Origin: Parapedobacter defluvii
GTDB taxonomy: Bacteria > Bacteroidota > Bacteroidia > Sphingobacteriales > Sphingobacteriaceae
Direction: 5' to 3'
Length of the DNA stretch: 64,000 bases
NCBI RefSeq assembly: GCF_014642075.1
Contig: NZ_BMIK01000002.1
Location: 62,001-126,000, forward strand
The notes below the pieces were generated by a model. That model saw only the letters and a list, made by a program, of their open reading frames with translations, was not told the origin of the DNA and did not search any database. Shown one piece after another: positions 27,899 to 37,480 of this stretch. Each line of letters begins with the position of its first letter. The first letter of the stretch is position 1. A program made the translations under genes and the position numbers.

Positions 27899-28924
27899 CT
27901 ATCTTTGTTTATGCGAGGTGAATACGTGCAGGTTACAGGGAAATTTAACAAGTTGCGGCGCATATTCAGTTTGTGGATGATTAACCAGGTCCAAAAGCAA
28001 TAAACCTGATTTTTGCCCGATTTCATAGGGTTGTTCTTTGAGGGACGCAAGGGGGGGATGTTCTAAGTATTGAATCATGGGGTTGGCACCGTAGCCAATA
28101 AGCTCGACAGCGGGCGCTATGGAGGCAAATTCAAAGCGAAGGCAATTCAGTGCATCAAGCATCACCTGATCTTTGAAAGTCAAAACAGCGGTGGCCGGAT
28201 CGTCAAGTTGCATCAGCCGGCGTATGGCTTGGTAATTACTTTCCTGGCTGAAATCACTTTCCTGAACAAGCGATTTGTCAAAAGGGATGCCATGTTGAAT
28301 CAGCCCGTCTCGATAGCCTAAGAAGCGGTCGCGGCTGGTGGTCCAATAGGAAGAAGCATTGATAAAGCCGATCCGCTTATGACCCCGGGATACGAAGTAG
28401 CTGATTGCATCCACAGCACCGGTGTAGACATCGCTGCAAACGCAATGAAGTTCTTCGTTGATGGGTTTCCGTATAAAGTAAACGACAGGGATACCCGAAT
28501 AAACAACTTCGTTAATATGGGAAGTGTCGGTGGTTTCCCGGGATATGGCAATGACCAGACCATCCACACGGTTGCTTTGCATGGTTAGCAGCAACTCTTT
28601 TTCCCGTTGGAGGCTTTCATGGCTTTGGCCGATGAGTACCTGGTAACCATGGTCGTAAGCGAATTTTTCGAAACCTTCCACGGCGGCCACATAAAAATGG
28701 TCGAGCATGTTGGGAATGACGATACCAAGGGTATATGATTTCTGTTGTTTGAACCGGATTGCGGTTTGATTGGGAACGTAATGGAGTTCTTTAGCTAATT
28801 TCTTAACCCGTTCCCGTGTAACGATACCAATGTTAGGGTGGTCCCGCAGTGCTTTGGAAACGGTAGACGGAGACAGTTTAAGTGCAGAAGCAATGTCTCT
28901 AATCGTAGCTCGTTTGTGATCCAT
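27899..28924 (-). CDS. LacI-family transcriptional regulator
   Basis: The protein has 341 residues from the ATG at 28922-28924. The N-terminal helix-turn-helix is ATIRDIASALKLSPSTVSKA with the hinge-helix region VKKLAKELHYVPNQTA. The periplasmic-binding-protein-like effector domain starts at TLGIVIPNMLDHFYVAAVEG and ends with the usual PYEIGQKSGLLLLDL. It would repress sugar genes until a sugar or sugar-phosphate binds. It is divergent from the isomerase/oxidoreductase pair and lies at the centre of the sugar-acid region, so local control is likely. I found no classical CG-centred palindrome in the adjacent intergenic stretch. Confidence 0.94.
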   Translation of the reverse strand: MDHKRATIRDIASALKLSPSTVSKALRDHPNIGIVTRERVKKLAKELHYVPNQTAIRFKQQKSYTLGIVIPNMLDHFYVAAVEGFEKFAYDHGYQVLIGQSHESLQREKELLLTMQSNRVDGLVIAISRETTDTSHINEVVYSGIPVVYFIRKPINEELHCVCSDVYTGAVDAISYFVSRGHKRIGFINASSYWTTSRDRFLGYRDGLIQHGIPFDKSLVQESDFSQESNYQAIRRLMQLDDPATAVLTFKDQVMLDALNCLRFEFASIAPAVELIGYGANPMIQYLEHPPLASLKEQPYEIGQKSGLLLLDLVNHPQTEYAPQLVKFPCNLHVFTSHKQR

Positions 28925-29022
28925 CGGGCTAAGATAAGGAAAAACCTGCTTTGCACTCCGCATCTCAGCGCCTTTGCAGGAAAAACAAAATAAAAACCAA
29001 TATATTCAATAACTCATATTAC

Positions 29023-29880
29023 ATGGAAACAAGGAGAAAATTTGTTCAGAAGGGATTGTTAGGGATTGCAGCGACGGGCTTGGCCGGCCGGGCATTCGGG
29101 TCAACACAACCGAAGGGTGATGTACTTACCGGGTTGGCTAAGGATGTCAGTTTTGACCTTGCCATCGCCGGATTCAGTTTTGTTAAATTTGGACTGGATG
29201 ACGCGCTGGCTATGATGAAACGTATGGAGGTCCGTTATCTGTGTATCAAGGATTTTCATTTACCGCTTACTAGTACAGATGCTGAAATAGCCGCATTCCA
29301 TAAGAAGCTGGCCGACGCAGGCGTTACCGGATATGGTGTGGGGCCGATTTACATGACAAAATCCAAAGAAGAAATCGATAAGGGATTTGAATATGCCAAG
29401 CGGGTAGGCGTGAAGTTAATGGTAGGAATCCCCTCGCAGGACAATCTGCCGTACATTTCTGAAAAAGTAAAGGAATACGATATCCGGTATGCCATCCATA
29501 ACCATGGTCCCGAAGATAAGTTGTATCCAAACGCGACGACCGTTTTCGAGGCAGTGAAAAATCTGGATGAACGAATGGGGCTGTGTTTCGATATGGGACA
29601 TAATACGCGGGACGGCCAGGACTCCATCAAAGACCTGGAGCGCTACCAGCATCGGATATTTGATATCCATTTCAAGAATGTTACCGCGCCGACAAAGGAC
29701 GGTACGACCTGTGAATTGGGAAGAGGTGTGATCGACATTCCTCGATTTGTCAAAACGTTGCGTAAGATAGGCTATCGGGGAAAGTGTAGCCTGGAATTTG
29801 AAAAAGATATGTCAGATCCGTTGGCTGGACTGGCTGAATGCAAAGGCTATTTCCAGGGAGTGATCGATACATTGGCGTGA
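29023..29880 (+). CDS. exported sugar phosphate isomerase/epimerase-like TIM barrel
   Basis: The protein has 285 residues from the ATG at 29023. It starts with METRRKFVQKGLLGIAATG, a Tat-like signal, so it is probably exported although the family (AP_endonuc_2, xylose-isomerase-like) also has cytoplasmic members. Barrel segments include FSFVKFGLDDALAMMKRM, YAIHNHGPEDKLYPN, GLCFDMGHNTRDGQD and CSLEFEKDM. The His, Asp and Glu residues in these strands are the family's metal ligands. It precedes a Gfo/Idh/MocA oxidoreductase on the same strand. Similar pairs occur in loci for 3-keto-sugar or inositol-like metabolism. The substrate is unknown. Confidence 0.88.
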   Translation: METRRKFVQKGLLGIAATGLAGRAFGSTQPKGDVLTGLAKDVSFDLAIAGFSFVKFGLDDALAMMKRMEVRYLCIKDFHLPLTSTDAEIAAFHKKLADAGVTGYGVGPIYMTKSKEEIDKGFEYAKRVGVKLMVGIPSQDNLPYISEKVKEYDIRYAIHNHGPEDKLYPNATTVFEAVKNLDERMGLCFDMGHNTRDGQDSIKDLERYQHRIFDIHFKNVTAPTKDGTTCELGRGVIDIPRFVKTLRKIGYRGKCSLEFEKDMSDPLAGLAECKGYFQGVIDTLA

Positions 29881-29932
29881 TACATGCATCTGACTAGTTA
29901 TTAACTAACTAATATATTAAAATCAATTATAA

Positions 29933-31357
29933 ATGGATAAAAATTCGTATTCGAGAAGGGTATTTATCAAGCAGGCGATGTTGGCGTCGGCGGTAGCTGC
30001 GGTATCTCCCGGTTTGTTGACGGCCAGGCCCAAATTAGCGGCGGCGAATGAGCGGGTTAATCTAGCGTGTATCGGAATCGGTAACCGGGGGGGAGAGATC
30101 ATCCGCGATCTGTATGCAACGGGACTCGCCAATATTGTGGCGCTGTGCGACGTGGATATGGGTGCTCCGCATACATTGAAAACCATCGAACAGTTTCCGG
30201 ACGTGCCACGGTTCCAGGATTTCCGTCAGCTATTCGATAAAATGGACAATCAAATTGACGCGGTATCCATTGGGGTACCTGATTTTTCACATTTTCCCAT
30301 CACGATGCATGCGATGGGTCTGGGTAAGCACGTATACGTGGAAAAGCCCATGGCACGTACGTTTAACGAGGTGGAACTGATGATGAAGGCAGCCAGGAAA
30401 TATAAAAAGGTAGTCACCCAAATGGGGAACCAAGGGCACTCGGATGCCAACTACTTTCAGTTCAAAGCCTGGGTGGAAGCCGGTATCATCAAGGATGTAA
30501 CCGCTATTACCGCACATATGAATTCACCGCGTCGTTGGCATGGATGGGATCCCAATATCAAATCGTTTCCTCCTGCTGAACCGATCCCCGCTACGTTGGA
30601 CTGGGATCTGTGGCATTCCGCTGTTGCCAAGCAACACGATTACAACCACGACTATATCAACGGACAATGGCGTTGCTGGTATGATTTCGGTATGGGAGCC
30701 CTAGGAGACTGGGGTGCGCATATTATTGATACCGCGCATCAGTTTCTTGACCTGGGGTTGCCCTACGAAGTGGAATGTACAAAAGCCACCGGACATAACG
30801 AATTCTTTTTTCCCATGTCTTCGACCATCGTATTCCGCTTTCCTGAACGGAAGAAGATGCCGGCACTGGACATTACATGGTATGATGGGTTAGATAATTT
30901 ACCTCCTATTCCCGAGGGATATGGAGTATCCGGGCTGGATCCGAATATTCCACCACCCAGTACGGGTGCGCTTGAGCCCGTAAAACTGAATCCCGGTAAA
31001 ATCATTTATAGCAAAGAATTGACATTCAAGGGAGGGTCGCACGGAAGCACACTTTCCATCATCCCGGAAGAGAAGGCAAAAGAAATGGCTTCCCGGCTAC
31101 CGGAAGTACCGGTAAGTCCGTCCAATCACTTTGCCAATTTCCTGAAAGCTTGTAAAGGAGAAGAAGAAACACGGTCTCCATTTGAGATTGCTGGGCCGCT
31201 TAGCCAGGTATTTTGTTTGGGCGTTCTGTCTCAACAGTTGAAGACAAAACTTGAATTTGATAGAAAGAAAAAAGTCATCACCAACAACAAAATGGCGAAC
31301 GAGCTATTGGTAGGACCGCCACCGAAAAAAGGCTGGGAACAATACTATCAAGTTTAG
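29933..31357 (+). CDS. Tat-exported Gfo/Idh/MocA-family oxidoreductase
   Basis: The protein has 474 residues. The N-terminus has SRRVFIKQAMLASAVAA, a twin-arginine signal, then the Rossmann motif LACIGIGNRGGEIIRDLY. The catalytic segment VYVEKPMAR carries the family Lys in EKP, and MGNQGHSDANYFQFKAWVEAG follows. The C-terminal substrate-binding half includes GDWGAHIIDTAHQFLDLG. Exported members often keep NAD(P) tightly bound and interconvert hydroxyl and keto groups on sugars. It ends with a rho-independent terminator, closing the unit that begins with the isomerase gene. Confidence 0.92.
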   Translation: MDKNSYSRRVFIKQAMLASAVAAVSPGLLTARPKLAAANERVNLACIGIGNRGGEIIRDLYATGLANIVALCDVDMGAPHTLKTIEQFPDVPRFQDFRQLFDKMDNQIDAVSIGVPDFSHFPITMHAMGLGKHVYVEKPMARTFNEVELMMKAARKYKKVVTQMGNQGHSDANYFQFKAWVEAGIIKDVTAITAHMNSPRRWHGWDPNIKSFPPAEPIPATLDWDLWHSAVAKQHDYNHDYINGQWRCWYDFGMGALGDWGAHIIDTAHQFLDLGLPYEVECTKATGHNEFFFPMSSTIVFRFPERKKMPALDITWYDGLDNLPPIPEGYGVSGLDPNIPPPSTGALEPVKLNPGKIIYSKELTFKGGSHGSTLSIIPEEKAKEMASRLPEVPVSPSNHFANFLKACKGEEETRSPFEIAGPLSQVFCLGVLSQQLKTKLEFDRKKKVITNNKMANELLVGPPPKKGWEQYYQV

Positions 31358-31370
31358 GACAAACGGTTAG

Positions 31371-31407
31371 AAGGAACTGCCGTTGAGGTAGGGCAGTTCC
31401 TTTTTCC
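31371..31407 (+). terminator. rho-independent terminator after the Gfo/Idh/MocA gene
   Basis: AAGGAACTGCC (31371-31381) pairs with GGCAGTTCCTT (31392-31402) across a ten-base loop and runs into a T-rich stretch. It lies 14 bases after the stop codon at 31357 and separates this unit from the SusC/SusD genes. Confidence 0.85.
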
Positions 31408-31419
31408 AGTTGCCGAACA

Positions 31420-31540
31420 CACCTAATAAAACCACAATACAAACACATATATACACACATTATAGAACACACAATCGCATTAAAACACACCAATAAAACA
31501 CACCAACATTTAAAACAAACAAATACAAACCATAACATGA
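31420..31540. other. guanine-depleted A/C-rich tract in the susC upstream region
   Basis: The gap between the oxidoreductase gene and susC is 382 bases. After the terminator, about 120 bases contain almost no G on the plus strand and many ACACA and AAACA words. The remaining 200 bases up to susC hold no gene, no clear TAnnTTTG box and no recognised riboswitch. If transcribed with susC, the tract would be an unstructured leader. Its role is unknown. Confidence 0.5.
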
Positions 31541-31739
31541 TTGAAAGGGGATAAAACCCTTCGTTAACCAGTTGTTTCTTTTGCCAATGGGGATAATCTC
31601 CTTTGGACTTCATATACAATCTCCATATTGGATGCAGTGCCGTGAAGTACATTGACGGGGCCACTTGCTGTTGTATACGTTGTTTGATACGAGATTGAAA
31701 CCGTATTAACATTCTTTATAAACATAAATCAATTGTAGT

Positions 31740-34700
31740 ATGATGAACATGAACAAATGGGCTTATTCGCTACACTTGCGATGCAGGGTAGCGTTTGTGT
31801 TTCTGCTTGTCGGAATCGCTTTGGGGTTACCGGTCAGTGCACAACAGGGATCGACAATTACAGGTACCGTGCGTGACGTACAGGCCGAACCGATCGCCGG
31901 AGTGACGGTTGTACAAAAGGGCACTGCCACCCAGGTGACTACAGACGAGCTAGGCAGGTTTACCATTTCGGTGAATAATGCAGACGGAACATTGGTTTTC
32001 TCGTCGGTTGGCTACGAATCTCAGGAAGTTGGCTTACGCGGAGCCAATATGCCTTTGGATATCGTGCTGGAATCGGAGGTACAGGATCTGGATGAAGTGA
32101 TCGTTGTCGGTTATGGCACCATGAAGAAAAGTGACCTGACCGGATCGGTTACACGCGTAGCATTGGAAGACAAACCCGTGCCCAATGTAAACCTTACACA
32201 GGCATTGTCGGGTGCATCCGCAGGTGTCAACATCCAACAAAGCGGACTGGCCGGTGGGGATGCTTCGCTTTCCATCCGGGGCAAAACCTCGCTTTCCGCA
32301 AATGACAATCCCCTTATCGTACTGGACGGTATTATTTTCAATGGATCGCTTTCAGATATAAACGTGAATGACGTGGAATATATCGACATTCTCCGCGATG
32401 CGAGTGCCGCCGCTGTATACGGATCGCGTTCGGCGAACGGTGTCATCATTATCACGACCAAACGGGGCAAGACGGGGGCTCCCCGGATCAATGTGAATGC
32501 CAATTATGGATTTCAGGCGATGACCAACAATCCGATGAAAGTCATGAACGCCGAACAGTATGCGATCCGGATGGTGGATTATTTCTATCAACAGGAGCTC
32601 TACAATTGGTATCGGACCAATCCCACCAGTGAGGCTGGAAAGCCGGTAAGGCCTGATGTGACAAACCGCGAGACTGTCGCCGCGCGTTTGCGTACCGAAG
32701 AGGAGCGGCAGAACTACCTGGCGGGTAACGAAATCGATTGGGTGGATCAGGTTATGCGGGATCGGGCATCGATTGCGAACTACGATGCCAGCTTTTCCGG
32801 CGCTTCAGAACGAGTAAATTACTATGCCTCCGGATCGGTTGCCCGCGAAGAGGGAATTCTGAAAAACGACCAGTTCGAACGGTATACGTTCAATTCAAAG
32901 GTTGATGGGAAATTGACCGACTGGCTGTCACTTGGGCTGAATGTCAATTATTCCTATCGCGACTATTCGGGTGTAAATGCCAGCTTGGAAGACGCCAGGG
33001 TGGCCAGCCCTTTGGCTAACTACGATTTGGATTCGCCCGATGATTATGTGACGTTCCTGACCAATGAAGGATACATGCCCCATCCATTAGGGCAGACAAA
33101 AGCTACAAACGAGGATATCCGGAACAACCTGTTTTTTGTGGCGAACGCAAAAGTGGATGTTCCGTTCGTTGAGGGGTTAACCTATGATTTCAACTATTCA
33201 AATACATTTTATTACCGTAAGAATAACACATTTTGGCCGGTATCCATTGAAAACGGAAACACCAACAACGGACGTGCGGAGCGGCGGCCTGAAGAGACGC
33301 GCCAATGGATCTTCAATAATATCTTGTCTTATAACCGCACATTTGGTGATCACGATATTAACAGCACCTTACTTTATAGCCGGGAAAAATATTTCGGACA
33401 ATCCTATATCCTGCGGGTAGAGGGTTTTGAAAATCCGTTGCTGGGCTTCAACAACCTGAATATGGGAACGGTGGTAACGGTTGTGCCACCCGGAGACAGT
33501 GATCCGGCACGGGCGTGGGAGGAACAGGGTGTTTCCTACATGGCCCGGCTGAACTACCAGTACAAACGTCGGTACATGATTACCGGAACAGTGCGGCGGG
33601 ATGGATTTTCGGGCTTCGGGCCGGATTCGAAATTTGTCACATTGCCCTCCGTGTCTCTTGGGTGGGTTGTCTCCGAAGAACCGTTTTGGAAAGAAGGTTC
33701 ATCGATTTATACCAAGCTAAGGCTTTCATACGGCCAGAACGGTAACCAGGGGATAGGCCGTTACAGCAGTTTTGCACAGATGGGGACCGAATACTATGTT
33801 TACGATAGCAATACTTCAATTTCCCTGTTCCCCAATCGGATCGGGAACCCCAGCCTGCGTTGGGAAAAAACCTCATCCGTCAACCTTGGTGTCGACTTTG
33901 GATTTTGGAATAACCGGTTAGCGGGTTCCGTGGACGGCTACCTGGCCAAAACATCCGATGTGTTGGTAAAACGTAAACTACCTGGGTCTGCAGGGTATGC
34001 CGACATCTGGTCCAATATAGGAGCTCTTGACAACAAGGGGTTGGACATCGAGTTGAGGTCTGAGAATATCCAGACGACTGATCTGAACTGGAAAACAAAT
34101 GTGGTATTCTCCATCAATCGGAACAAGATTTCCAAATTGTACGGTGGCGAGAATGACGTTGACGTCGGCAATGAGTGGTTTGTCGGGGAGCCGATCTCGG
34201 CACTTTATGATTACGAGATGTTGGGGGGATTATGGACCGAGGACGACCTGTATGCCGGGCGGACGTACACCGGCTGGTATCCGGGACAGTATAAGTATGC
34301 TGACCTGAACGGGGATAACCGTATCGATCCGCAGAATGACCGGAAAATTGTAGGATATGCCGATCCCAATTACCGTTTCAGCATCGGAAATACGCTCACC
34401 TGGAAGAACTTTTCGCTTTACTTCCTGCTTAATTCCATCCAGGGAGGGAATGGGTATTACCTGCGCGACAACTATACTGTGGTGAATGTGAATAGTCGTT
34501 CGGACGATGTTTTGCGCATGAACCAATCGGCAGTACGGCCTTATTGGACACCGGATAACGGCGTTGACAATGCGACCGGCGTGTATAACTCCGCTGCAGT
34601 GACCAGCCGGATTTTTGAAAGCCGCAGCTTTGTGAGGATACAGGATGTGTCGTTGACCTACACCTTTGGCAACGATCTCCTGCAACGTATGGGCCGCATC

Positions 34701-34841
34701 AATAACCTACAGATATTCCTGTCTGGAAAGAACGTTTATACGTGGACAAAATGGTCCGGCTGGGATCCGGAGATCGCATCCGCCAATGCCAACTATCCGG
34801 CTATGCGGAACGTATCACTGGGACTGAGGCTGGGTTTATAG
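31740..34841 (+). CDS. SusC/RagA-family TonB-linked outer-membrane transporter
   Basis: The protein has 1033 residues. After a signal peptide ending near VSAQQ comes a carboxypeptidase-regulatory-like domain (ITGTVRDVQAEPIAGVTVVQ). Then follow the TonB-box/plug start VDEVI-type segment DLDEVIVVGYGTMKKSDLTG, the plug with LSIRGKTSLSANDNPLIVLDG, and a long beta-barrel ending in an aromatic-poor LGLRLGL. No FecR-interacting secretin-like (STN) domain is present, so regulation by an anti-sigma cascade is unlikely. With the SusD gene 25 bases downstream it forms a glycan or oligosaccharide uptake pair. No glycoside hydrolase is adjacent in this window. Confidence 0.95.
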   Translation: MMNMNKWAYSLHLRCRVAFVFLLVGIALGLPVSAQQGSTITGTVRDVQAEPIAGVTVVQKGTATQVTTDELGRFTISVNNADGTLVFSSVGYESQEVGLRGANMPLDIVLESEVQDLDEVIVVGYGTMKKSDLTGSVTRVALEDKPVPNVNLTQALSGASAGVNIQQSGLAGGDASLSIRGKTSLSANDNPLIVLDGIIFNGSLSDINVNDVEYIDILRDASAAAVYGSRSANGVIIITTKRGKTGAPRINVNANYGFQAMTNNPMKVMNAEQYAIRMVDYFYQQELYNWYRTNPTSEAGKPVRPDVTNRETVAARLRTEEERQNYLAGNEIDWVDQVMRDRASIANYDASFSGASERVNYYASGSVAREEGILKNDQFERYTFNSKVDGKLTDWLSLGLNVNYSYRDYSGVNASLEDARVASPLANYDLDSPDDYVTFLTNEGYMPHPLGQTKATNEDIRNNLFFVANAKVDVPFVEGLTYDFNYSNTFYYRKNNTFWPVSIENGNTNNGRAERRPEETRQWIFNNILSYNRTFGDHDINSTLLYSREKYFGQSYILRVEGFENPLLGFNNLNMGTVVTVVPPGDSDPARAWEEQGVSYMARLNYQYKRRYMITGTVRRDGFSGFGPDSKFVTLPSVSLGWVVSEEPFWKEGSSIYTKLRLSYGQNGNQGIGRYSSFAQMGTEYYVYDSNTSISLFPNRIGNPSLRWEKTSSVNLGVDFGFWNNRLAGSVDGYLAKTSDVLVKRKLPGSAGYADIWSNIGALDNKGLDIELRSENIQTTDLNWKTNVVFSINRNKISKLYGGENDVDVGNEWFVGEPISALYDYEMLGGLWTEDDLYAGRTYTGWYPGQYKYADLNGDNRIDPQNDRKIVGYADPNYRFSIGNTLTWKNFSLYFLLNSIQGGNGYYLRDNYTVVNVNSRSDDVLRMNQSAVRPYWTPDNGVDNATGVYNSAAVTSRIFESRSFVRIQDVSLTYTFGNDLLQRMGRINNLQIFLSGKNVYTWTKWSGWDPEIASANANYPAMRNVSLGLRLGL

Positions 34842-34866
34842 TAGAAAAATATCAAATACATAAAGC

Positions 34867-36588
34867 ATGACAACAATGAAATTTAACTATATAACAGCGA
34901 AGTGCGCAGCATGTCTGTTTTCGTTGACAATGGTGGTCTCCGCTTGCAATGATATGGATTTTTTGGAGGAGGTGCCGAAAGACTTTTTGGCGCCTCAAAA
35001 TGCCTACAATACCGTGGAGGGGATTAATCAAGGCATTACCGGTCTCCATTTCACCGTGCGGAACGACTGGTATTTTGGTGAGGAACTTCAAGACGTCGGA
35101 ACTATATACAAGGCACTGGGTACGGACATCGCTTTTCACGGCGAGGACCCGAACAGTACACGGTTCTTGTGTAATTACGTCAATTACCTGACTCCTTCGT
35201 CGGAGTACGTAAGGGAATACTGGAATAGACCCTACAGGCTCATACAACGGGTCAATCTGTTAGTCGAAGGGATTAACAATGCAGATGAGTCATTGCTTAC
35301 GCCGGAGGAGAGGAATGCCTATATCGCCGAGGCGTTGTTCTTCCGTGCATACGCCTATCGGCATTTGGTGTCTTTTTTCGGTGACGTGCCGGTGGTGACG
35401 GAAGCAATCGATTTCGCCAAAACGGATTTTGTGCGCGACCCTACTTCCGTTGCCTATCAACAGATGGAGGAAGACCTGTCTTTCGCCGTTGAGCATCTTC
35501 CCGATCCCGGCTCGGAAAAGGATCCCGGGCGAATTACAAAAGGTGCGGCCTATCATCTGCTCACCGAAGTGTATCTCATGCAACACAAATATACAGAGGC
35601 GGTAACCGCAGCAACGCATGTGATTAACGACTTCGGTTACCATTTGATGACCGAACGGTTTGGCTCAAACCCGGATGTGTTTGGCTCCGGAGATGTATAT
35701 TCCGATTTATTTGCATATGGTAACCAGAACTTAGGAGAGAACAAAGAGAGCATCTGGGTGCTCCAATTTGAGCCTTCTACCGTGATCGGTGGATCCAACA
35801 ATCGCTGGAACCGGGCCTTTGCACCCGCCTACTTCCGGATGGGCAATACACCCGATGGAAAGCCCGCTTTCCGGGGCGAATTAGTGAATGGGGCTTATAC
35901 AGGCTACTCGGATTCGTTGGGGCGGGGCGTCGCTTGGGTGCGTCCTACAAATTTCAGTGCTTACACGATATGGGAAGGCAACTGGAACAACGATATCCGT
36001 AACGCTAAGCACATGATCAAACGGGATTTTTACTACGACAGCCCTGAGTCGGCTTTCCACGGGCAAAAGATTGATTTCTCCAAATACCCAGCATCGGCAG
36101 GGAGAGATCCCATCCGCGATACCTGTCAATATATCTATCCGTATTTCATAAAATTTGCCGATCCCATGCATGTCTTGGACAACGAAGCCACCTCGGGAAA
36201 TGGTGCTTCGTATAAAGACGTCTATGCCATGCGACTGGCTGAAACGTATTTGTTCCGTGCCGAAGCGTACATTGGTCTCGGCGAATTGGATTTGGCAAAG
36301 GAAGATATCAATGCCGTCCGTACCCGTTCACATGCAAAGCCGGCTACCACGGCAGACATCGATATCGATTACTTGCTCGATGAACGGGCAAGGGAACTGT
36401 ACGGTGAAGATTGCCGTCATTTTGTGCTCCGCCGTACTGGGAAATTGGTTGAGCGTGTTCGCAAATACAATAATAATCCATTGAATCCGGGATTGAATAT
36501 CCAGGACTACCATGTCTTGTGGCCGATTCCGCAGGAACAGATGGACTTGAATATCGATCAACAATGGACACAAAACCCGGGTTATTGA
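34867..36588 (+). CDS. SusD/RagB-family substrate-binding lipoprotein
   Basis: The protein has 573 residues. The N-terminus has a lipoprotein signal with the lipid Cys in VVSACND, followed by DFLEEVPKDFLAPQNAY, the usual SusD start. TPR-like helices include AEALFFRAYAYRHLVSFFGD and ITKGAAYHLLTEVYL. The C-terminal RagB motif is represented by MRLAETYLFRAEAYIGLGEL and LDERARELYGEDCRHF. It caps the SusC barrel on the cell surface and binds the sugar ligand. Translation may start at the ATG at 34867 or the one at 34876. A strong terminator follows. Confidence 0.95.
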   Translation: MTTMKFNYITAKCAACLFSLTMVVSACNDMDFLEEVPKDFLAPQNAYNTVEGINQGITGLHFTVRNDWYFGEELQDVGTIYKALGTDIAFHGEDPNSTRFLCNYVNYLTPSSEYVREYWNRPYRLIQRVNLLVEGINNADESLLTPEERNAYIAEALFFRAYAYRHLVSFFGDVPVVTEAIDFAKTDFVRDPTSVAYQQMEEDLSFAVEHLPDPGSEKDPGRITKGAAYHLLTEVYLMQHKYTEAVTAATHVINDFGYHLMTERFGSNPDVFGSGDVYSDLFAYGNQNLGENKESIWVLQFEPSTVIGGSNNRWNRAFAPAYFRMGNTPDGKPAFRGELVNGAYTGYSDSLGRGVAWVRPTNFSAYTIWEGNWNNDIRNAKHMIKRDFYYDSPESAFHGQKIDFSKYPASAGRDPIRDTCQYIYPYFIKFADPMHVLDNEATSGNGASYKDVYAMRLAETYLFRAEAYIGLGELDLAKEDINAVRTRSHAKPATTADIDIDYLLDERARELYGEDCRHFVLRRTGKLVERVRKYNNNPLNPGLNIQDYHVLWPIPQEQMDLNIDQQWTQNPGY

Positions 36589-36614
36589 TCTGACAACCTA
36601 AGTACAGTTCAGGA

Positions 36615-36657
36615 AGCGTGTATCCGTTGGTAACGAATTGGATACACGCTTTTTTTG
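36615..36657 (+). terminator. rho-independent terminator after susD
   Basis: AGCGTGTATCC (36615-36625) pairs perfectly with GGATACACGCT (36640-36650) and is followed by seven T. It lies 27 bases after the SusD stop and ends the SusC/SusD unit. Confidence 0.9.
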
Positions 36658-36685
36658 ATTTAGAATTTTTTCTATTTTCACCTCT

Positions 36686-37480
36686 ATGATTGGAAGGTGT
36701 CTTTTACTCCTCCTGATCTCCTATGAAAGCCTCGCCCAAACCTACGTCGGCCCAACCTACCAAGCCATGGGGTCCACGGGCATCGCCCTCAAGGGGATTT
36801 ACAGCCTGACGGCCAATCCGGCGGGGCTGGTGGGAATGGAACGCCCTACCGCAGGGGTCAGTTACCAACAACATTTCATGTCGGCCGATATCACCACGCA
36901 GGTAGCACTGCTGGGGGTGCCAACCCGGTTAGGGGCCTTTGGCGTCGCCGTATCCCGCTATGGAATGAATAAGGCGTATGAAGATACGAAAGCCGGGTTT
37001 TCCTTTGCGAAACAATTCGGTTCCGAACTGGCCTTTGGCATGTCGGTCAATTATCACCAGTTTTACATTCCGGCGTATCTGCGCGTTTCTTCCTTATCCG
37101 TGGATATCGGCGTGCAGTACAGAACAGCACAGGGTGCCATTTTCGGATTGCAGTGCACGAACGTGGGCAGGACGGATTTGGGGTCGGATATCTCCGGGAA
37201 TCTTCCCGTATTTGTCGGTGTAGGAGCAAGTTATCCCTTAGCTGCGGTGTTGGTAACGGCAGATGTGCAATACCGATGGCAACAAGCGATTGGCGGGCAT
37301 TTTGGGGTCGAATACAACCTGATGGAACCGTTATATCTGCGGGGTGGAATATCGGTCAACCCCATGCTGCAGCATGCTGGATTTGGCATTCGTTTACGCA
37401 GTTTCAGCTTCGATACCGCGGCAACGTTCCATCCCCGCTTGGGTATGTCACCGCAAATAGGGATATGTTATGCATTTTAA
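36686..37480 (+). CDS. PorV/PorQ-like outer-membrane beta-barrel protein
   Basis: The protein has 264 residues with a signal peptide (CLLLLLISYESLAQ). The mature start YVGPTYQAMGSTGIALKG with SLTANPAGLVGMERP resembles the N-termini of PorV, PorQ and FadL-like small barrels (alternating strands after an NPAGL turn). The C-terminus ends in Phe (GICYAF), typical for outer-membrane insertion. Related proteins shuttle type IX secretion substrates or anchor surface proteins, but this one cannot be assigned to a specific role. The next gene overlaps it by 11 bases, indicating translational coupling. Confidence 0.75.
   Translation: MIGRCLLLLLISYESLAQTYVGPTYQAMGSTGIALKGIYSLTANPAGLVGMERPTAGVSYQQHFMSADITTQVALLGVPTRLGAFGVAVSRYGMNKAYEDTKAGFSFAKQFGSELAFGMSVNYHQFYIPAYLRVSSLSVDIGVQYRTAQGAIFGLQCTNVGRTDLGSDISGNLPVFVGVGASYPLAAVLVTADVQYRWQQAIGGHFGVEYNLMEPLYLRGGISVNPMLQHAGFGIRLRSFSFDTAATFHPRLGMSPQIGICYAF

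Noticed and set aside
28925-29022. possible LacI operator between the LacI gene and the isomerase gene (CCTGC ... GCAGG)
   Set aside because: The arms are only five bases long and 26 bases apart, without the CG-centred palindrome typical of LacI sites.
31278-31712. Cys-rich open frame antisense to the susC leader
   Set aside because: Its composition merely mirrors the A/C-rich plus strand; no homology-like motif is present and it overlaps the oxidoreductase gene.
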